Source of the DNA: Nitrosomonas mobilis | GTDB taxonomy: Bacteria > Pseudomonadota > Gammaproteobacteria > Burkholderiales > Nitrosomonadaceae | DNA length: 64,000 nt | Assembly: GCF_900103035.1 (NCBI RefSeq) | Contig: NZ_FMWO01000049.1 | Location: forward strand, 61,387 to 125,386 | Reading direction: 5' to 3' | Shown here: positions 25,738-35,598 of the stretch, piece after piece | How positions within the stretch are numbered: position 1 is the stretch's first letter | Layout: each line of letters opens with the position of its first letter | Notes under the pieces: model-generated | Database searches by the model: none | Told to the model about the DNA's origin: nothing | Seen by the model: only the letters and a program-made list of their open reading frames with translations | Position numbers and translations under genes: made by a program

Positions 25738-27299
25738 ATTTCTGGCGCAAATGGGTCAGCCCGTTGCAATTGACTGCTCTGGCGTTATTTTTTCTGCCAA
25801 CGCTGGCGACACTTGGCCTGGGTATCTGGTGGCTTTGGCAGCACGGCTATCTGCTGATCTGGTTCGCAGTCGTGGCGGTTTGTGGTGCGATAGCCTATGG
25901 TTTGCAGTTCTGGGCAGCACGGCGCAATCGCGCAACCTTGAATACATTACTGACTGAGGCCAACTCCGACTGGTCGCCGCGCGCCAGCGAAGTCTGGCAA
26001 CAGATTGAGCAGCTCGCGGACAACTGTAATCCGGAGGATTGGCCGTTGGATAATCTCGACTGGGTGATGGCGCTGGGTAAACGTACCCTGGATACGGTGG
26101 CACGTTGCTATTTTCCGCAGGCTGAACGGCCGATACTGGAGTTGACCGTGCCGCACACATTGCTGATCATCGAGCAGGCCAGCCGCGATCTGCGTCAGGA
26201 CGTGGTCAACACGATCCCCTTCAGCCACCGTCTGACCATCGGGGACTGCCTGCAGGCGAATCGCTGGAAAACGCGAGCGGAGAAGTTCTACAACTTCTAC
26301 CGAGTCGGCAGAGTGGCGGTCAATCCCATTAATGCGTTGCTTGGTGAATTCTGGCGTTATTTTCGCGAGCGCAGCTTTGGTCTTGCGCGCAGTGAATTTC
26401 ACCGCTGGTTTCTGCGCGCGTATATCCGCAAGGTGGGTTACTACGCAATCGATCTTTACAGCGGTCATCAGCCGCTTGCAGCAGCAGAGGCCGAGCCTGC
26501 CGATCTATCGTCCACTGCGTCATCCCGCGAAGACCTGGAGCGGGTCAGGCAAACACAGACCGTTGTGGAAGAAGAGCCGCTGCGCATTCTAGTGTTAGGA
26601 AGAAGCAATACCGGGAAATCCTGTCTAATCAACGCGCTCTACGGAAAGTTGTTTGCAGCTACCGATGTGCTGCCCGGTACGACTTCTCTGTATGCACCAG
26701 CCTTGCTGATGCACGAAGGACTGACGCAGGCGTTGATATTCGATAGTCCTGGTATCGACAGCGTCCATTTTGATGAGCAGAAAATGCTGCAGATCGCGCT
26801 GGAGGCAGATCTGATCATCTGGGTCACCGCCGCCAACCGCCCTGATCGACAAGGTGAACGTAGCCTGCTGGACACATTGCGTATTCATCAGACCACGCAT
26901 CTGCATCGTCGCCCGCCGCCACTGCTGGTTGCCGTGAGCCATATCGATCTGTTGCGGCCCTTCAACGAGTGGCATCCGCCTTATGATCTCAATGATGAAA
27001 CCAATATCAAGGCCAGCAACATTCGCGCGGTGGTAGAGACAGTTGCCACTGATCTGGCAGTACCGGTTCAGTGCATTATTCCACTTTGTCTCAAGGAAAA
27101 CCGGCGCTACAACGTTGAGGATGCTCTCTGGGCAGCCATTCTTGCGCAGCAGGACACGGCCCTGCGCGTGCGCCTGCTGCGCTGCCAGACGGCCAGAAAC
27201 AAAGCGCAGGACTGGGAGTTATTGCGGAAGCAATTGCTGAACTCCGGGCGTTTTTTGTGGAATCTGCCGGATGCTATTAAAGACCAAAAAACTCTCTGA
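25734..27299 (+). CDS. Membrane-anchored Era-like GTPase
   Basis: The protein has 521 residues. Two membrane spans at the N-terminus (about 13-34 and 39-60) are followed by a helical region to about residue 280 and then a GTPase domain: G1 GRSNTGKS (289-296), T in LPGTTSLY near 316, G3 DSPG (337-340) and a G4-like SHIDLL (402-407) in place of NKxD. The TRAFAC-type fold is clear. It is coupled to the preceding GTPase, and both have membrane links, so they may form a heteromeric GTPase at the inner membrane. The pair's function is unknown; a dynamin-like or envelope-stress role is speculation. Confidence 0.82.
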   Translation: MNFWRKWVSPLQLTALALFFLPTLATLGLGIWWLWQHGYLLIWFAVVAVCGAIAYGLQFWAARRNRATLNTLLTEANSDWSPRASEVWQQIEQLADNCNPEDWPLDNLDWVMALGKRTLDTVARCYFPQAERPILELTVPHTLLIIEQASRDLRQDVVNTIPFSHRLTIGDCLQANRWKTRAEKFYNFYRVGRVAVNPINALLGEFWRYFRERSFGLARSEFHRWFLRAYIRKVGYYAIDLYSGHQPLAAAEAEPADLSSTASSREDLERVRQTQTVVEEEPLRILVLGRSNTGKSCLINALYGKLFAATDVLPGTTSLYAPALLMHEGLTQALIFDSPGIDSVHFDEQKMLQIALEADLIIWVTAANRPDRQGERSLLDTLRIHQTTHLHRRPPPLLVAVSHIDLLRPFNEWHPPYDLNDETNIKASNIRAVVETVATDLAVPVQCIIPLCLKENRRYNVEDALWAAILAQQDTALRVRLLRCQTARNKAQDWELLRKQLLNSGRFLWNLPDAIKDQKTL

Positions 27300-27765
27300 A
27301 GGGGAGAATAGGTATCGCTGAGATTTAACTGTGATGTGGTTGTACATGGTGCAGGCCAATCATCTGAAATTTATAAATCCCTCATATACTGCCTGTTCAT
27401 ATAATTTTGGTTTCTATGAGATACAACCATTTGTATTTATTGATAAATAAAGAATATAACCGCAAAAATCTGACTAGCAAAGAGTATATTTCAGAAGTGA
27501 AAGCGGCGGCAGGAATAAAAGTCCTGTTTTGAAAAATAAACTTGTTCCCGGGAATGAGCGGGTTTGTCTGAAATATACCAGATGAAATTCAGAGCGCACG
27601 TGTTTATGTGCCTGTGGCGGACGGGCAAATTTGTTTTAGTGTCGGTAGTTTTTTGAGTATTTTGGATGAAACTGGTGTTCAGCTGGCTGCATCGAGTGCG
27701 AGTGAAACGATGGGAGTGGCGTTTTTCAAATTCAACTAATCCGGTGGAAATCCATTATTGTCCTA
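27300..27765. other. Intergenic region with a possible gene remnant
   Basis: This 466-bp stretch is AT-rich to about 27530. From 27572 to a TAA at 27737-27739 one plus-strand frame is open and reads as coding-like protein (ARVYVPVADGQICFSVG...LDETGVQLAASS). It has no good ATG or ribosome-binding site and an in-frame TGA just upstream, so it looks like the tail of a degraded gene that I cannot identify. No terminator is obvious after the GTPase gene. Confidence 0.4.
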
Positions 27766-28518
27766 TCACTTTATTTTCCACACATGCAGTGCGGAGCCGC
27801 TGAAATCATTGAGAGCAATACTGTAATCAGGTGTGACGCCCGGTACAGAGAAGGTGTTGCTGATAAATAGACTGCCTGGGCGCATTTCCTGGGTAACCTT
27901 TTGCCATAAGTCAGGCATAGGCACAGGGGAAAGATAGGCATAGACCACATCGTAGGAACTCAGGTTATGTTGCCAGATGTTTTTCCAGCGAAACCGGCAG
28001 GCCTGGTGAAATAGACGAACTCTAAGTTTGCCAATCCAGCAGGGGAGAATCGCGGTCTCAACACCGTCATAGCGGCCATTAGGTAGAACCTTGGCCAGTT
28101 TGCAAATCACTCCTCCACAACCGGAGCCAAGATCAACCATGCTGAAGGGTTGTTTTTGCGGGAGTAATTCAGCAAGCGCACGAATAGTTTGCTGACTGGA
28201 TAAGAAAAGTGGAACCTGTGTGCGATAAATTCTGCCAAAAATCAATGCCAGGATGATAAATCCGATCAGATACCAGTAAGGAGGTAATTGTAATAATGAG
28301 GCTACGAGCAGCGTTGGCACAAAAGCCAGATGAATGAGCCGCCACCAATACGGTGTCGCGGGCAAGCAGAAACTGATCATAGCGGCAATACCACCCTGTA
28401 ACCCTGCTGCCTGAAACCAGCTGATGCTCCATGGCAGCAAGGTGACAGCCAGTGCTGTGATTGTCAGGCTGGCCAGTTGTACGGCGATAGCTTTTATGAC
28501 TGAATGATTCAAGGTCAC
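27766..28518 (-). CDS. Class I SAM-dependent methyltransferase with N-terminal membrane spans
   Basis: From GTG at 28518 the protein has about 250 residues. Three hydrophobic stretches precede a Rossmann methyltransferase core with motif I MVDLGSGCGGVICKLA and the motif IV-like DVVYAYLSP. The open frame continues upstream into motB, but that extension is arginine-rich and reads as shadow of motB; GTG at 28518 lies just after the motB stop, although no strong ribosome-binding site is visible. Methyltransferases of this topology often act on membrane-bound or quinone-like substrates; the target here is unknown. It follows motB by 16 bp. Confidence 0.72.
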   Translation of the reverse strand: MTLNHSVIKAIAVQLASLTITALAVTLLPWSISWFQAAGLQGGIAAMISFCLPATPYWWRLIHLAFVPTLLVASLLQLPPYWYLIGFIILALIFGRIYRTQVPLFLSSQQTIRALAELLPQKQPFSMVDLGSGCGGVICKLAKVLPNGRYDGVETAILPCWIGKLRVRLFHQACRFRWKNIWQHNLSSYDVVYAYLSPVPMPDLWQKVTQEMRPGSLFISNTFSVPGVTPDYSIALNDFSGSALHVWKIK

Positions 28519-28534
28519 GGTTTGATGTTGCCGG

Positions 28535-29476
28535 TTATTGCTGGAGCTGCGTGTTTTGTTTGATGATCGCCGGATCAATCTCACCCGAGTGCTGTATCTC
28601 CATGCTCTGGTTTTCACGATTGATGGACTCTTCTGCTTTCTTGTTCATGACAATAATGCTGATGCGGCGGTTGAATGAATTGTATGGATCATTCTTGTCA
28701 AACAGTACCGCTGAAGATAAACCAACTACGCGCAGCATTTTTTCAGGATGCATTCCGCCGGCGATCAGTTCGCGTCGAGAAGCATTGGCGCGATCTGCAG
28801 ATAACTCCCAGTTGCTGTAGCTTTTTTCCCCGCTGGGATAGGGTGTGGCATCGGTGTGTCCGGAAAGGCTGACCTTGTTGCTCACGTCGTTAAGTGTTTT
28901 GCCTATTTCACGAAGAATTTCGCGTGTGTAGGGCTGGAGTTCAGCCTTGCCAATCGCGAACATAGGTCTGTTCCGCTCATCAACGATCTGAATGCGTAGT
29001 CCTTCTGAAGTGATGTCCAGTAAAAGTTGCGCCTTATAATTTTTGAGCGCAGGATTATTTTCAATGGAACGCTCGATCTTCTTTTTTAGTTTCTTGAGCT
29101 GCTGCAACTCGATGCGTTCCTGCAATGCCAGTGCCGCTTTGAGATCAACCGACTGTTTCAGGTTCTCGAAGTCAGCACGTTTACGCTGCCCTGTTTGTCG
29201 CGTCAGATCTTCTCCGCCACCTTTGAGAATGCTGGAGCTGTCGCCACTGGTATCTCCGCCTTGTAAAGCAACTTTCAGCGGTGTTTTGAAATAATCTGCG
29301 ATACCTTCCTTATCGCCTTGCGTGGTGGAGCCTAATAGCCACATCAGCAAAAAGAAAGCCATCATTGCCGTCACAAAGTCGGCGTAAGCGATTTTCCATG
29401 CGCCGCCATGATGCACGGCGGTAACTTTCTTGATACGTTTGATGACAATAGGTTTTTGTGTGAGATTTTCAGCCAT
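28535..29476 (-). CDS. motB: Flagellar motor stator protein MotB
   Basis: The protein has 313 residues. The N-terminus contains the plug and single span WKIAYADFVTAMMAFFLLMW, with the ion-binding aspartate in YADF. The C-terminal OmpA-like domain carries the peptidoglycan-binding LSGHTDATP. MotB anchors the stator to the cell wall, and together with MotA conducts protons to drive flagellar rotation. It lies 29 bp after motA in the same direction. Only these two motor genes are present; the rest of the flagellar regulon is outside the window. Confidence 0.95.
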   Translation of the reverse strand: MAENLTQKPIVIKRIKKVTAVHHGGAWKIAYADFVTAMMAFFLLMWLLGSTTQGDKEGIADYFKTPLKVALQGGDTSGDSSSILKGGGEDLTRQTGQRKRADFENLKQSVDLKAALALQERIELQQLKKLKKKIERSIENNPALKNYKAQLLLDITSEGLRIQIVDERNRPMFAIGKAELQPYTREILREIGKTLNDVSNKVSLSGHTDATPYPSGEKSYSNWELSADRANASRRELIAGGMHPEKMLRVVGLSSAVLFDKNDPYNSFNRRISIIVMNKKAEESINRENQSMEIQHSGEIDPAIIKQNTQLQQ

Positions 29477-29505
29477 TTGCAGTCCGGTTTAAAGTTGCGG
29501 TGTAG

Positions 29506-30393
29506 CTACTTTGCCTTGCTTTGTTTGACGTGGCTTTCCAGCTCGATGAAAGAGGGCCGCTCGGTAGAAAACAATACTTTCCTGCCAAATTCGACGGCAA
29601 GCGCCGGTGCGTAGCCATTGAGATTTGCTAACAGAGTAACTTTGATACATTCAAACAATTTGCTTGACTCATGCAATCTTTGTTCCAGACGGCTGGCCAG
29701 TGGGCCAATAAAGCCGTAGGCAAGCAGAATGCCCAAAAAGGTTCCAACTAACGCTGCAGCAATCAATTTACCCAGTTCAGCAGGAGGTATACCAACTGAT
29801 TCCATTGTATGTACTACCCCCATGACCGCTGCAACAATGCCGAAAGCAGGCAGGCCGTCACCGAGTTTGCTGATAACATGAACGGGCACTTCACCTTCCT
29901 GATGATGCGTTTCAATTTCACCATCCATCAGATTTTCAATTTCCATTGGATTCAGATTGCCGCCAACCATCAGGCGTAGATAATCCGTAATAAATTCGAT
30001 GACATGATGATCTGATAAGATTTTTGGGTATTTTGTGAAAAGTGGACTTTTATCAGGATCATCCACGTCTGCTTCGATTGACATCAAGCCTTCCTTGCGA
30101 ATTTTTCCCAGTATTTCATAGAGCAGTGTCATTAGCTCCATATAGACATCTTTGGTATATTTTGCACCTTTGAATATTTGTGGCAGTGCGGTGAGCGTCG
30201 CTTTAATTGCCTTGCCGGAATTTCCAACGATGAACGCGCCCAACGCTCCTCCGCCAATCATCAGTAATTCGACCGGTTGAACCAGCGATCCTAAATGACC
30301 ACCGGCCAGAGCAAAGCCACCAAATACAGATATTATGACAACGATATAACCGATTGATACCAGCATGATGATTTCATCCCTTGAAATTTTCAT
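29506..30393 (-). CDS. motA: Flagellar motor stator protein MotA
   Basis: The protein has 295 residues with four predicted membrane spans (two near the N-terminus and two around residues 165-225) and a large cytoplasmic loop between them. Conserved features include EVPVHVISKLGDGLPAFGIV and GTFLGILLAYGFIGPLA. It forms the stator channel with MotB and contacts the rotor through charged residues in the cytoplasmic loop. The order motA-motB is standard. The upstream region to ispH (about 265 bp) must hold both divergent promoters. Confidence 0.95.
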   Translation of the reverse strand: MKISRDEIIMLVSIGYIVVIISVFGGFALAGGHLGSLVQPVELLMIGGGALGAFIVGNSGKAIKATLTALPQIFKGAKYTKDVYMELMTLLYEILGKIRKEGLMSIEADVDDPDKSPLFTKYPKILSDHHVIEFITDYLRLMVGGNLNPMEIENLMDGEIETHHQEGEVPVHVISKLGDGLPAFGIVAAVMGVVHTMESVGIPPAELGKLIAAALVGTFLGILLAYGFIGPLASRLEQRLHESSKLFECIKVTLLANLNGYAPALAVEFGRKVLFSTERPSFIELESHVKQSKAK

Positions 30394-30541
30394 ACTGTAA
30401 CGGCTTGGTCTGGATTGTCTTTAGCTTTACACAGGTTGGTGGTGGGAGCATTGGGCAGGGGGTGAGTTGTATTTTTGATCAGCGCGTGCCGATCTGTGTA
30501 ATACAAATTTGCGGGATTTTAATAATTTTCAGATCTCAGTG

Positions 30542-30569
30542 TTCTTGGGGGTGGCTCCCGACGTATAAT
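30542..30569 (+). promoter_or_regulatory. Candidate sigma-70 promoter for ispH
   Basis: A perfect TATAAT lies at 30564-30569 and a moderate TTCTTG at 30542-30547, spaced by 16 bp. It is oriented toward ispH, about 90 bp ahead of its start. The -10 is convincing; the -35 is weak. Confidence 0.4.
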
Positions 30570-30658
30570 TGCATCTGTTTTTGTGTGCGTGTATCCGGGC
30601 TGGGATAAACTTGGTTTAACACGTACTTTTCTTGGCGAATTTATGGGGAGTTAATCCA

Positions 30659-31630
30659 ATGATCAAGGTTCTGCTGGCAAATCCCAGAGGATTCTGTGCG
30701 GGAGTTGACCGTGCCATTGAAATTGTAGAGCGCGCACTGGAGATGCATGGGGCGCCGATCTATGTGCGGCATGAAGTCGTGCATAATCGTTTTGTTGTTG
30801 AGGGTCTGGAGCAGAAGGGAGCAGTTTTTGTAGAGGATTTGCATGAGGTGCCCGAAGGCAGCATTCTGATTTTTAGTGCACATGGTGTTTCCAATGAAGT
30901 GCGCAGAGAGGCGGCCAAGCGTGAACTAAAAATATTTGATGCGACTTGTCCACTCGTAACCAAGGTGCATGTCGAGGTCGCCAAAATGAGCCGGGAGGGA
31001 AAGGAAATTATCATGATCGGCCATCAGGGACACCCCGAGGTTGAAGGAACTATGGGACAGATTGAAAAAGACAAAGGTCTGATTTACCTTGTGGAAACAA
31101 CTAATGATGTTGCCAGCCTGCAAGTTAAGGATGAAAATAATTTGACTTACGTTACGCAGACCACTTTATCCATGGATGATGCTGCCAGGGTTGTTGAGTC
31201 GCTGAAGCAGCGCTTTCCTGGTATTACCGGTCCAAAAAAGAATGATATTTGCTATGCCACACAGAATCGTCAGGATGCCGTCAAGAAAATGGTTAATCTA
31301 TGTGATCTGGTTATTGTAGTGGGCTCACCAAATAGTTCGAATTCAAATCGTTTGTGTGAGGTTGCTCGCAATGCGAATGTAGATGCGTATATGGTCGATC
31401 AGGCAGCGCAACTGGAGGAGAGCTGGCTAAGAGATAAGCGTTGCGTAGGAATTACTGCGGGTGCCTCTGCACCGGAAATATTAGTTCGGCAAGTATTGGA
31501 AAGACTGGAGGAGATAGCTGTCAGTCAGACCGATCACGGAGTGGTTATAGAGGAATTGGATGGAGTGGTTGAGTCGGTGACATTTCCCTTGCCTAAGACT
31601 GAACCACTTAATCTGGATAGATTTATTTAA
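30659..31630 (+). CDS. ispH: 4-hydroxy-3-methylbut-2-enyl diphosphate reductase
   Basis: The protein has about 323 residues from the ATG at 30659, which is preceded by GGGGAG; the frame extends 27 bp further upstream without benefit. It shows the IspH hallmarks: [15 protein letters not shown] with the first 4Fe-4S cysteine, [25 protein letters not shown] with the second cysteine, and the substrate-binding [12 protein letters not shown]. It makes isopentenyl and dimethylallyl diphosphate in the MEP pathway. The stop lies exactly next to intergenic repeat copy B. Confidence 0.95.
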   Translation: MIKVLLANPRGFCAGVDRAIEIVERALEMHGAPIYVRHEVVHNRFVVEGLEQKGAVFVEDLHEVPEGSILIFSAHGVSNEVRREAAKRELKIFDATCPLVTKVHVEVAKMSREGKEIIMIGHQGHPEVEGTMGQIEKDKGLIYLVETTNDVASLQVKDENNLTYVTQTTLSMDDAARVVESLKQRFPGITGPKKNDICYATQNRQDAVKKMVNLCDLVIVVGSPNSSNSNRLCEVARNANVDAYMVDQAAQLEESWLRDKRCVGITAGASAPEILVRQVLERLEEIAVSQTDHGVVIEELDGVVESVTFPLPKTEPLNLDRFI

Positions 31631-31765
31631 GAGTATTTCTAAAAATTCAGATTTCGTCACGCACAAAAAATGTTCCCTTGCATATCATTCATATGCTGCG
31701 TCAGCATTTTTTATTCGCGCCTGGTGCTTAGTATTGCTTAGAACTCTGAATTCTTAGAGGCGCCC
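31631..31765. repeat. MITE-like intergenic repeat, copy B
   Basis: This 135-bp stretch has inverted ends (TATTTCTAAAAATTCAGA and TCTGAATTCTTAGAGGCGCCC) and the shared internal blocks TTTCGTCACG and CTGCGTCAGCATTTTTTATT. It begins directly after the ispH stop, and its other end runs into thiO, supplying the last codons and the stop. TTAA flanks both ends, compatible with TTAA or TA target duplication. Confidence 0.82.
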
Positions 31766-32898
31766 TTAATAGCAGGTGAATGGATAACAGGCTGCCATCC
31801 TTGCTGATAAGGGGAGATGGAGAACGGTTGCGTGCGCTCTATAATCTCATTTAATAGTATCTCAGCACTGCCTGGCGCCATGGTTACACCATAGCGGAAG
31901 TGTCCGCTGTTAATATAAAGATTTTTGAGGACGGGGTGACGGCTGATTGTCGGTATATCCCTGTAGCTAGCGGGTCTGAGGCCAGACCAATGTTGCAGTG
32001 GTAGCGTATTTTTTAATGCCGGCAGCAGGTTGCCTGCCCAGTCAGATAACTGGATACGCGCTTTGATAGTGGTGTTTTTGTTGAACCCCGTATCTTCGGT
32101 CGTGCTGCCAACAAGAATATGACCATCCTGCCGAGGAATGAGGTAATGTGCTCGTTCTGCAAGGACAGATTGGATCGGGCTTTGTGGGAGTTTGTACAGC
32201 AGCATCTGACCACGAATTGGCCTAATATCAAGGTTGAGTGCGTGCTCGCCAAGTAACTGGCTACTCCAGGCACCTGCAGCCACAATGTACTGATCGCCGG
32301 TTATCTGCCCACGGGAAGTCTGTAATCCAGTTACCTTCAGATCACGACTGTTCAAACGAGATACTTCGCAATGCTCGACAATATCGCCACGGAGTTGCTC
32401 AATGCGTATTTTTAATGCGCGCAATAAACGCGGGTTGCGTACTTGTGCTACGCTCGGCATAAACAATGTAGCATGTGTCGATTGGTCTGAGCGAGATTTA
32501 TTGGTATTTACCAGTTCATCCTCATCCAGGAAAAGAGGGTGTGGCTTGATTGCAACTGCGTGGGCAGCACACCAGTTTCGTGCTCTTGCCTGATCATTCT
32601 CGTCTGGATGCAGGATGTGTAGTCCACAAACTTGGTATTCGGGGTCGATGCCGGTTTGGGCCTCGAGCGCAGCAGTCCAATGCGGGTAGAGTGAGGTGCT
32701 GTACATTGTCAGCTGGTTCACGCTTTCCGGATAATCCCAGGGGAATAACGTTGACAAGATGCCGCCACCCGCCCAAGATGCTTCGCTACCAACGGTATTC
32801 CGTTCCAGCAGAGTGACGGAAGCACCGGCCTCGAGCAATCTGGCCGTCATGGTAAGGCCAATAATACCGGCACCGATTACAATAAAATCCTTTTTCAC
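31738..32898 (-). CDS. thiO: Glycine oxidase ThiO (FAD-dependent)
   Basis: From GTG at 32898 the protein has about 386 residues. The FAD-binding IVIGAGIIGL opens it, with GSEASWAGGGILS a few residues on, and the C-terminal part has SGHFRYGVTMAPGSAE, typical of glycine oxidase. The GTG start has GGAAGAG in front; the frame extends 24 bp further to an ATG at 32922 without a clear site. ThiO oxidises glycine to dehydroglycine for thiazole synthesis in thiamine formation. Its C-terminal residues GASKNSEF and stop are encoded by the end of repeat copy B, so the repeat has rewritten its tail. No thiazole synthase gene is adjacent. Confidence 0.88.
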   Translation of the reverse strand: MKKDFIVIGAGIIGLTMTARLLEAGASVTLLERNTVGSEASWAGGGILSTLFPWDYPESVNQLTMYSTSLYPHWTAALEAQTGIDPEYQVCGLHILHPDENDQARARNWCAAHAVAIKPHPLFLDEDELVNTNKSRSDQSTHATLFMPSVAQVRNPRLLRALKIRIEQLRGDIVEHCEVSRLNSRDLKVTGLQTSRGQITGDQYIVAAGAWSSQLLGEHALNLDIRPIRGQMLLYKLPQSPIQSVLAERAHYLIPRQDGHILVGSTTEDTGFNKNTTIKARIQLSDWAGNLLPALKNTLPLQHWSGLRPASYRDIPTISRHPVLKNLYINSGHFRYGVTMAPGSAEILLNEIIERTQPFSISPYQQGWQPVIHSPAIKGASKNSEF

Positions 32899-33190
32899 GA
32901 CACTCTTCCACTTGATAGGCATGTACTCATGCCGTGATCACAACTGCTCAGGAAGTTAAATTATATATCTTTCGTTAACTTCGGAGAAAATACATAAAAA
33001 TCTGTACAATATTAGGTTTGCAGGCCATAATTCCGAGACGTGCTCATTTTTAATTAAAAAAGCTGATGGCTTGTAGCTGCGTTGCCGTGAGTTGTATTTG
33101 AGATGATGGTCAGCTAGCTTTCCAGTCAGGTACTGATTTCAGTCGTGGTGTTAAGCCACATTTTTATTCAACCAGTTAACAAGTAACAGC
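32899..33190. other. Divergent intergenic region thiO-aroQ
   Basis: About 290 bp hold the promoters of both genes. A TACAAT hexamer near 33005 could serve aroQ, but without a convincing -35. I looked for a thiamine-pyrophosphate riboswitch on the thiO side and did not see its conserved CTGAGA-type core. Confidence 0.35.
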
Positions 33191-33631
33191 ATGGCGACAA
33201 AAATCCTGGTTATGCATGGACCTAATTTGAATTTGCTGGGCGTACGCGAACCCGAAGTGTACGGGCGTACAACCTTGGAAGATATTAACAGGAATTTGAT
33301 AGAAATGGCGCAGGCTGCTGCTATCCAGTTGGCGACATTGCAGAGCAATGCCGAGCATGAATTGATTGATCGGATACAGGCTGCGATGTGCGATGGCACG
33401 GATTTCATTATTATCAATCCCGCCGGGCTGACTCATACCAGCATTGCTTTGCGAGATGCGCTTGCCGCTACTCAACTGCCCTTTATAGAGATACATCTTT
33501 CCAATATCTACGCGCGTGAAGCTTTTCGCCGGAAATCCTGTTTTTCTGATATTGCGGTAGGTGTTATCAGTGGCCTGGGTGCGGTTGGATATGAGCTTGC
33601 GTTAAGATTTGCACTGGAAAGTAGCCACTGA
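33191..33631 (+). CDS. aroQ: 3-dehydroquinate dehydratase, type II
   Basis: The protein has 146 residues, the usual type II length. The N-terminal [18 protein letters not shown] contains the catalytic tyrosine region, and [10 protein letters not shown] and the [14 protein letters not shown] segment are conserved active-site motifs. It converts 3-dehydroquinate to 3-dehydroshikimate. The gene order aroQ-accB-accC is common in proteobacteria. The start lies about 12 bp after an AAGTAACAG stretch; no strong Shine-Dalgarno sequence is visible. Confidence 0.95.
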   Translation: MATKILVMHGPNLNLLGVREPEVYGRTTLEDINRNLIEMAQAAAIQLATLQSNAEHELIDRIQAAMCDGTDFIIINPAGLTHTSIALRDALAATQLPFIEIHLSNIYAREAFRRKSCFSDIAVGVISGLGAVGYELALRFALESSH

Positions 33632-33689
33632 TGATTGTGTCCTGCCGGACAGGATTTAATAATTTCCCTAATGCATCTCGGAGAAAAAT

Positions 33690-34148
33690 ATGGATTTGAG
33701 AAAATTAAAAAAATTAATCGAGCTGGTTGAAGAATATAGCATTACCGAATTAGAGATTACCGAAGGTGAAGAAAAAGTACGAATTAGTAAATCGATAACC
33801 TACACGCAATCGGCAGCGGTAGCGCCACAGCAAATTAATGCGGTTGTTTCTGCGACGTCTATGGCTGAGGACGCAGAGAAATTGGATCCTGCGGAGTCTG
33901 TTGGTCTGCCTTCAGGGCATCTTGTGAAATCACCAATGGTTGGTACGTTTTATCGTTCTTCAGCGCCGGGAGCTAAGCCTTTTGTCGAAGTCGGGCAGAC
34001 TGTCAAGATGGGTGATGCCTTATGTATTATCGAAGCAATGAAACTCCTGAACGAAATTGAGGCTGACCGAGACGGTAAGATCAAAGCCATTTTGCTGGAA
34101 AATGGACAACCGGTTGAGTATGGTGAGCCGCTGTTTGTCATTGAATAA
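33690..34148 (+). CDS. accB: Biotin carboxyl carrier protein of acetyl-CoA carboxylase
   Basis: The protein has 152 residues. The N-terminal helix [18 protein letters not shown] and the charged linker are typical, and the biotinyl domain (about 78-152) has the biotinylated lysine at 118 in EAMKLLNEI. It carries carboxybiotin to the carboxyltransferase for malonyl-CoA synthesis. A GGAGA site precedes the ATG. It lies 58 bp upstream of accC in one operon. Confidence 0.96.
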   Translation: MDLRKLKKLIELVEEYSITELEITEGEEKVRISKSITYTQSAAVAPQQINAVVSATSMAEDAEKLDPAESVGLPSGHLVKSPMVGTFYRSSAPGAKPFVEVGQTVKMGDALCIIEAMKLLNEIEADRDGKIKAILLENGQPVEYGEPLFVIE

Positions 34149-34206
34149 ACGATACAGATAATATTTTTAAGCCATTTACCTGAGGTCACCTCTCATTATT
34201 GCAAAT

Positions 34207-35559
34207 ATGTTTGAAAAGATATTGATTGCCAATCGTGGCGAAATTGCATTGCGGATCCAGCGCGCCTGTCGCGAGATGGGTATCAAGACAGTTGCGGTTT
34301 ATTCAGAAGCGGATGCAGAAGCTAAATATGTCAAACTGGCTGATGAATCAGTCTGTATCGGCCCGGCAGCTTCTGCGCAAAGCTATCTGAATGTTCCGGC
34401 CATTATCAGTGCTGCCGAGGTCACAGATGCCGAGGCTATTCATCCGGGTTATGGTTTTTTATCTGAAAACGCTGATTTCGCCGAAAGAGTGGAAAAGAGC
34501 GGTTTCTTTTTCATTGGTCCACGGCCGGAAACTATTCGGTTAATGGGTGACAAGGTCAGCGCTAAGAATGCCATGCGCCAGGCCGGGGTACCTTGCGTAC
34601 CGGGGTCGGAGGGCGCCTTGCCGGAATCGGTGGAAGAAGTCAAACGTATTGTCAAGGAAATTGGCTATCCGGTAATTATCAAAGCTGCTGGCGGTGGGGG
34701 GGGGCGTGGGATGCGCGTTGTGCATACTGAAGCCGCGCTTTCTAATGCGGTTATCACAACTCGCAATGAAGCAAATGCTGCATTCGGTAATGCTACTGTT
34801 TATGCGGAGAAATACCTGGAAAATCCAAGACATATCGAGTTCCAGGTGCTGGCGGATGAGTATGGTAACGTGGTGCATCTCGGAGAGCGAGATTGCTCCA
34901 TGCAGCGGCGGCATCAGAAAATACTCGAAGAGGCACCGGCACGTGGGATCCCACCGCGGTTGCGCGACAAAATCGGGGAGCGGTGTGTGGAAGCGTGTTC
35001 TCGCATCAATTATCGTGGCGTGGGGACTTTTGAATTTTTGTATGAAAACAATGAATTCTACTTCATCGAAATGAATACACGCTTGCAGGTGGAGCATCCG
35101 GTGACTGAGGCCATCACAGGTGTTGATCTGGTGCAAGCACAAATTCATGTGGCAGCTGGCGAGAAACTGACCTTGCGGCAGAAGGATATCGTTTTTAGAG
35201 GTCACGCCATAGAATGCCGGATCAACGCGGAAGATCCATACAAGCTGACCCCATCGGCCGGGCGGATTACGCAGTACCATGCGCCGGGTGGACCAGGAAT
35301 CAGGGTGGATTCACACATCTATCACAATTATCGGGTGCCGCCTTATTATGATTCCATGATTGCCAAGATCATTGCTTATGGGGATGATCGGGAAGCGGCG
35401 ATTGCACGGATGCGTATTGCATTATCAGAGATGGTGATCGAAGGAATCAAAACGAATATTCCGTTACACTTGGACCTATTGTCGGATAGTAATGTACTGA
35501 GTGATGCTGTTTCAATCCATTATCTCGAGCAAAAACTCTCAAGATATAACAAAAAATAG
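34207..35559 (+). CDS. accC: Biotin carboxylase of acetyl-CoA carboxylase
   Basis: The protein has 450 residues, standard length. It starts [20 protein letters not shown], contains the ATP-grasp glycine-rich loop [12 protein letters not shown] and the active-site [14 protein letters not shown]. It carboxylates the biotin on AccB with ATP and bicarbonate. It follows accB in an operon, and prmA starts about 40 bp after it. Confidence 0.96.
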   Translation: MFEKILIANRGEIALRIQRACREMGIKTVAVYSEADAEAKYVKLADESVCIGPAASAQSYLNVPAIISAAEVTDAEAIHPGYGFLSENADFAERVEKSGFFFIGPRPETIRLMGDKVSAKNAMRQAGVPCVPGSEGALPESVEEVKRIVKEIGYPVIIKAAGGGGGRGMRVVHTEAALSNAVITTRNEANAAFGNATVYAEKYLENPRHIEFQVLADEYGNVVHLGERDCSMQRRHQKILEEAPARGIPPRLRDKIGERCVEACSRINYRGVGTFEFLYENNEFYFIEMNTRLQVEHPVTEAITGVDLVQAQIHVAAGEKLTLRQKDIVFRGHAIECRINAEDPYKLTPSAGRITQYHAPGGPGIRVDSHIYHNYRVPPYYDSMIAKIIAYGDDREAAIARMRIALSEMVIEGIKTNIPLHLDLLSDSNVLSDAVSIHYLEQKLSRYNKK

Positions 35560-35598
35560 TTGATGGCTTGTAATCCTGAGATGGCATTGTAGTTGCTA

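Noticed and set aside
32899..33190. Thiamine-pyrophosphate riboswitch upstream of thiO
   Set aside because: The conserved core expected for a TPP riboswitch is not visible on the minus strand before the thiO start.
34540..35280. 246-codon minus-strand frame antisense to accC
   Set aside because: accC is unmistakable on the other strand, and the antisense product has no recognisable motif or ribosome-binding site.
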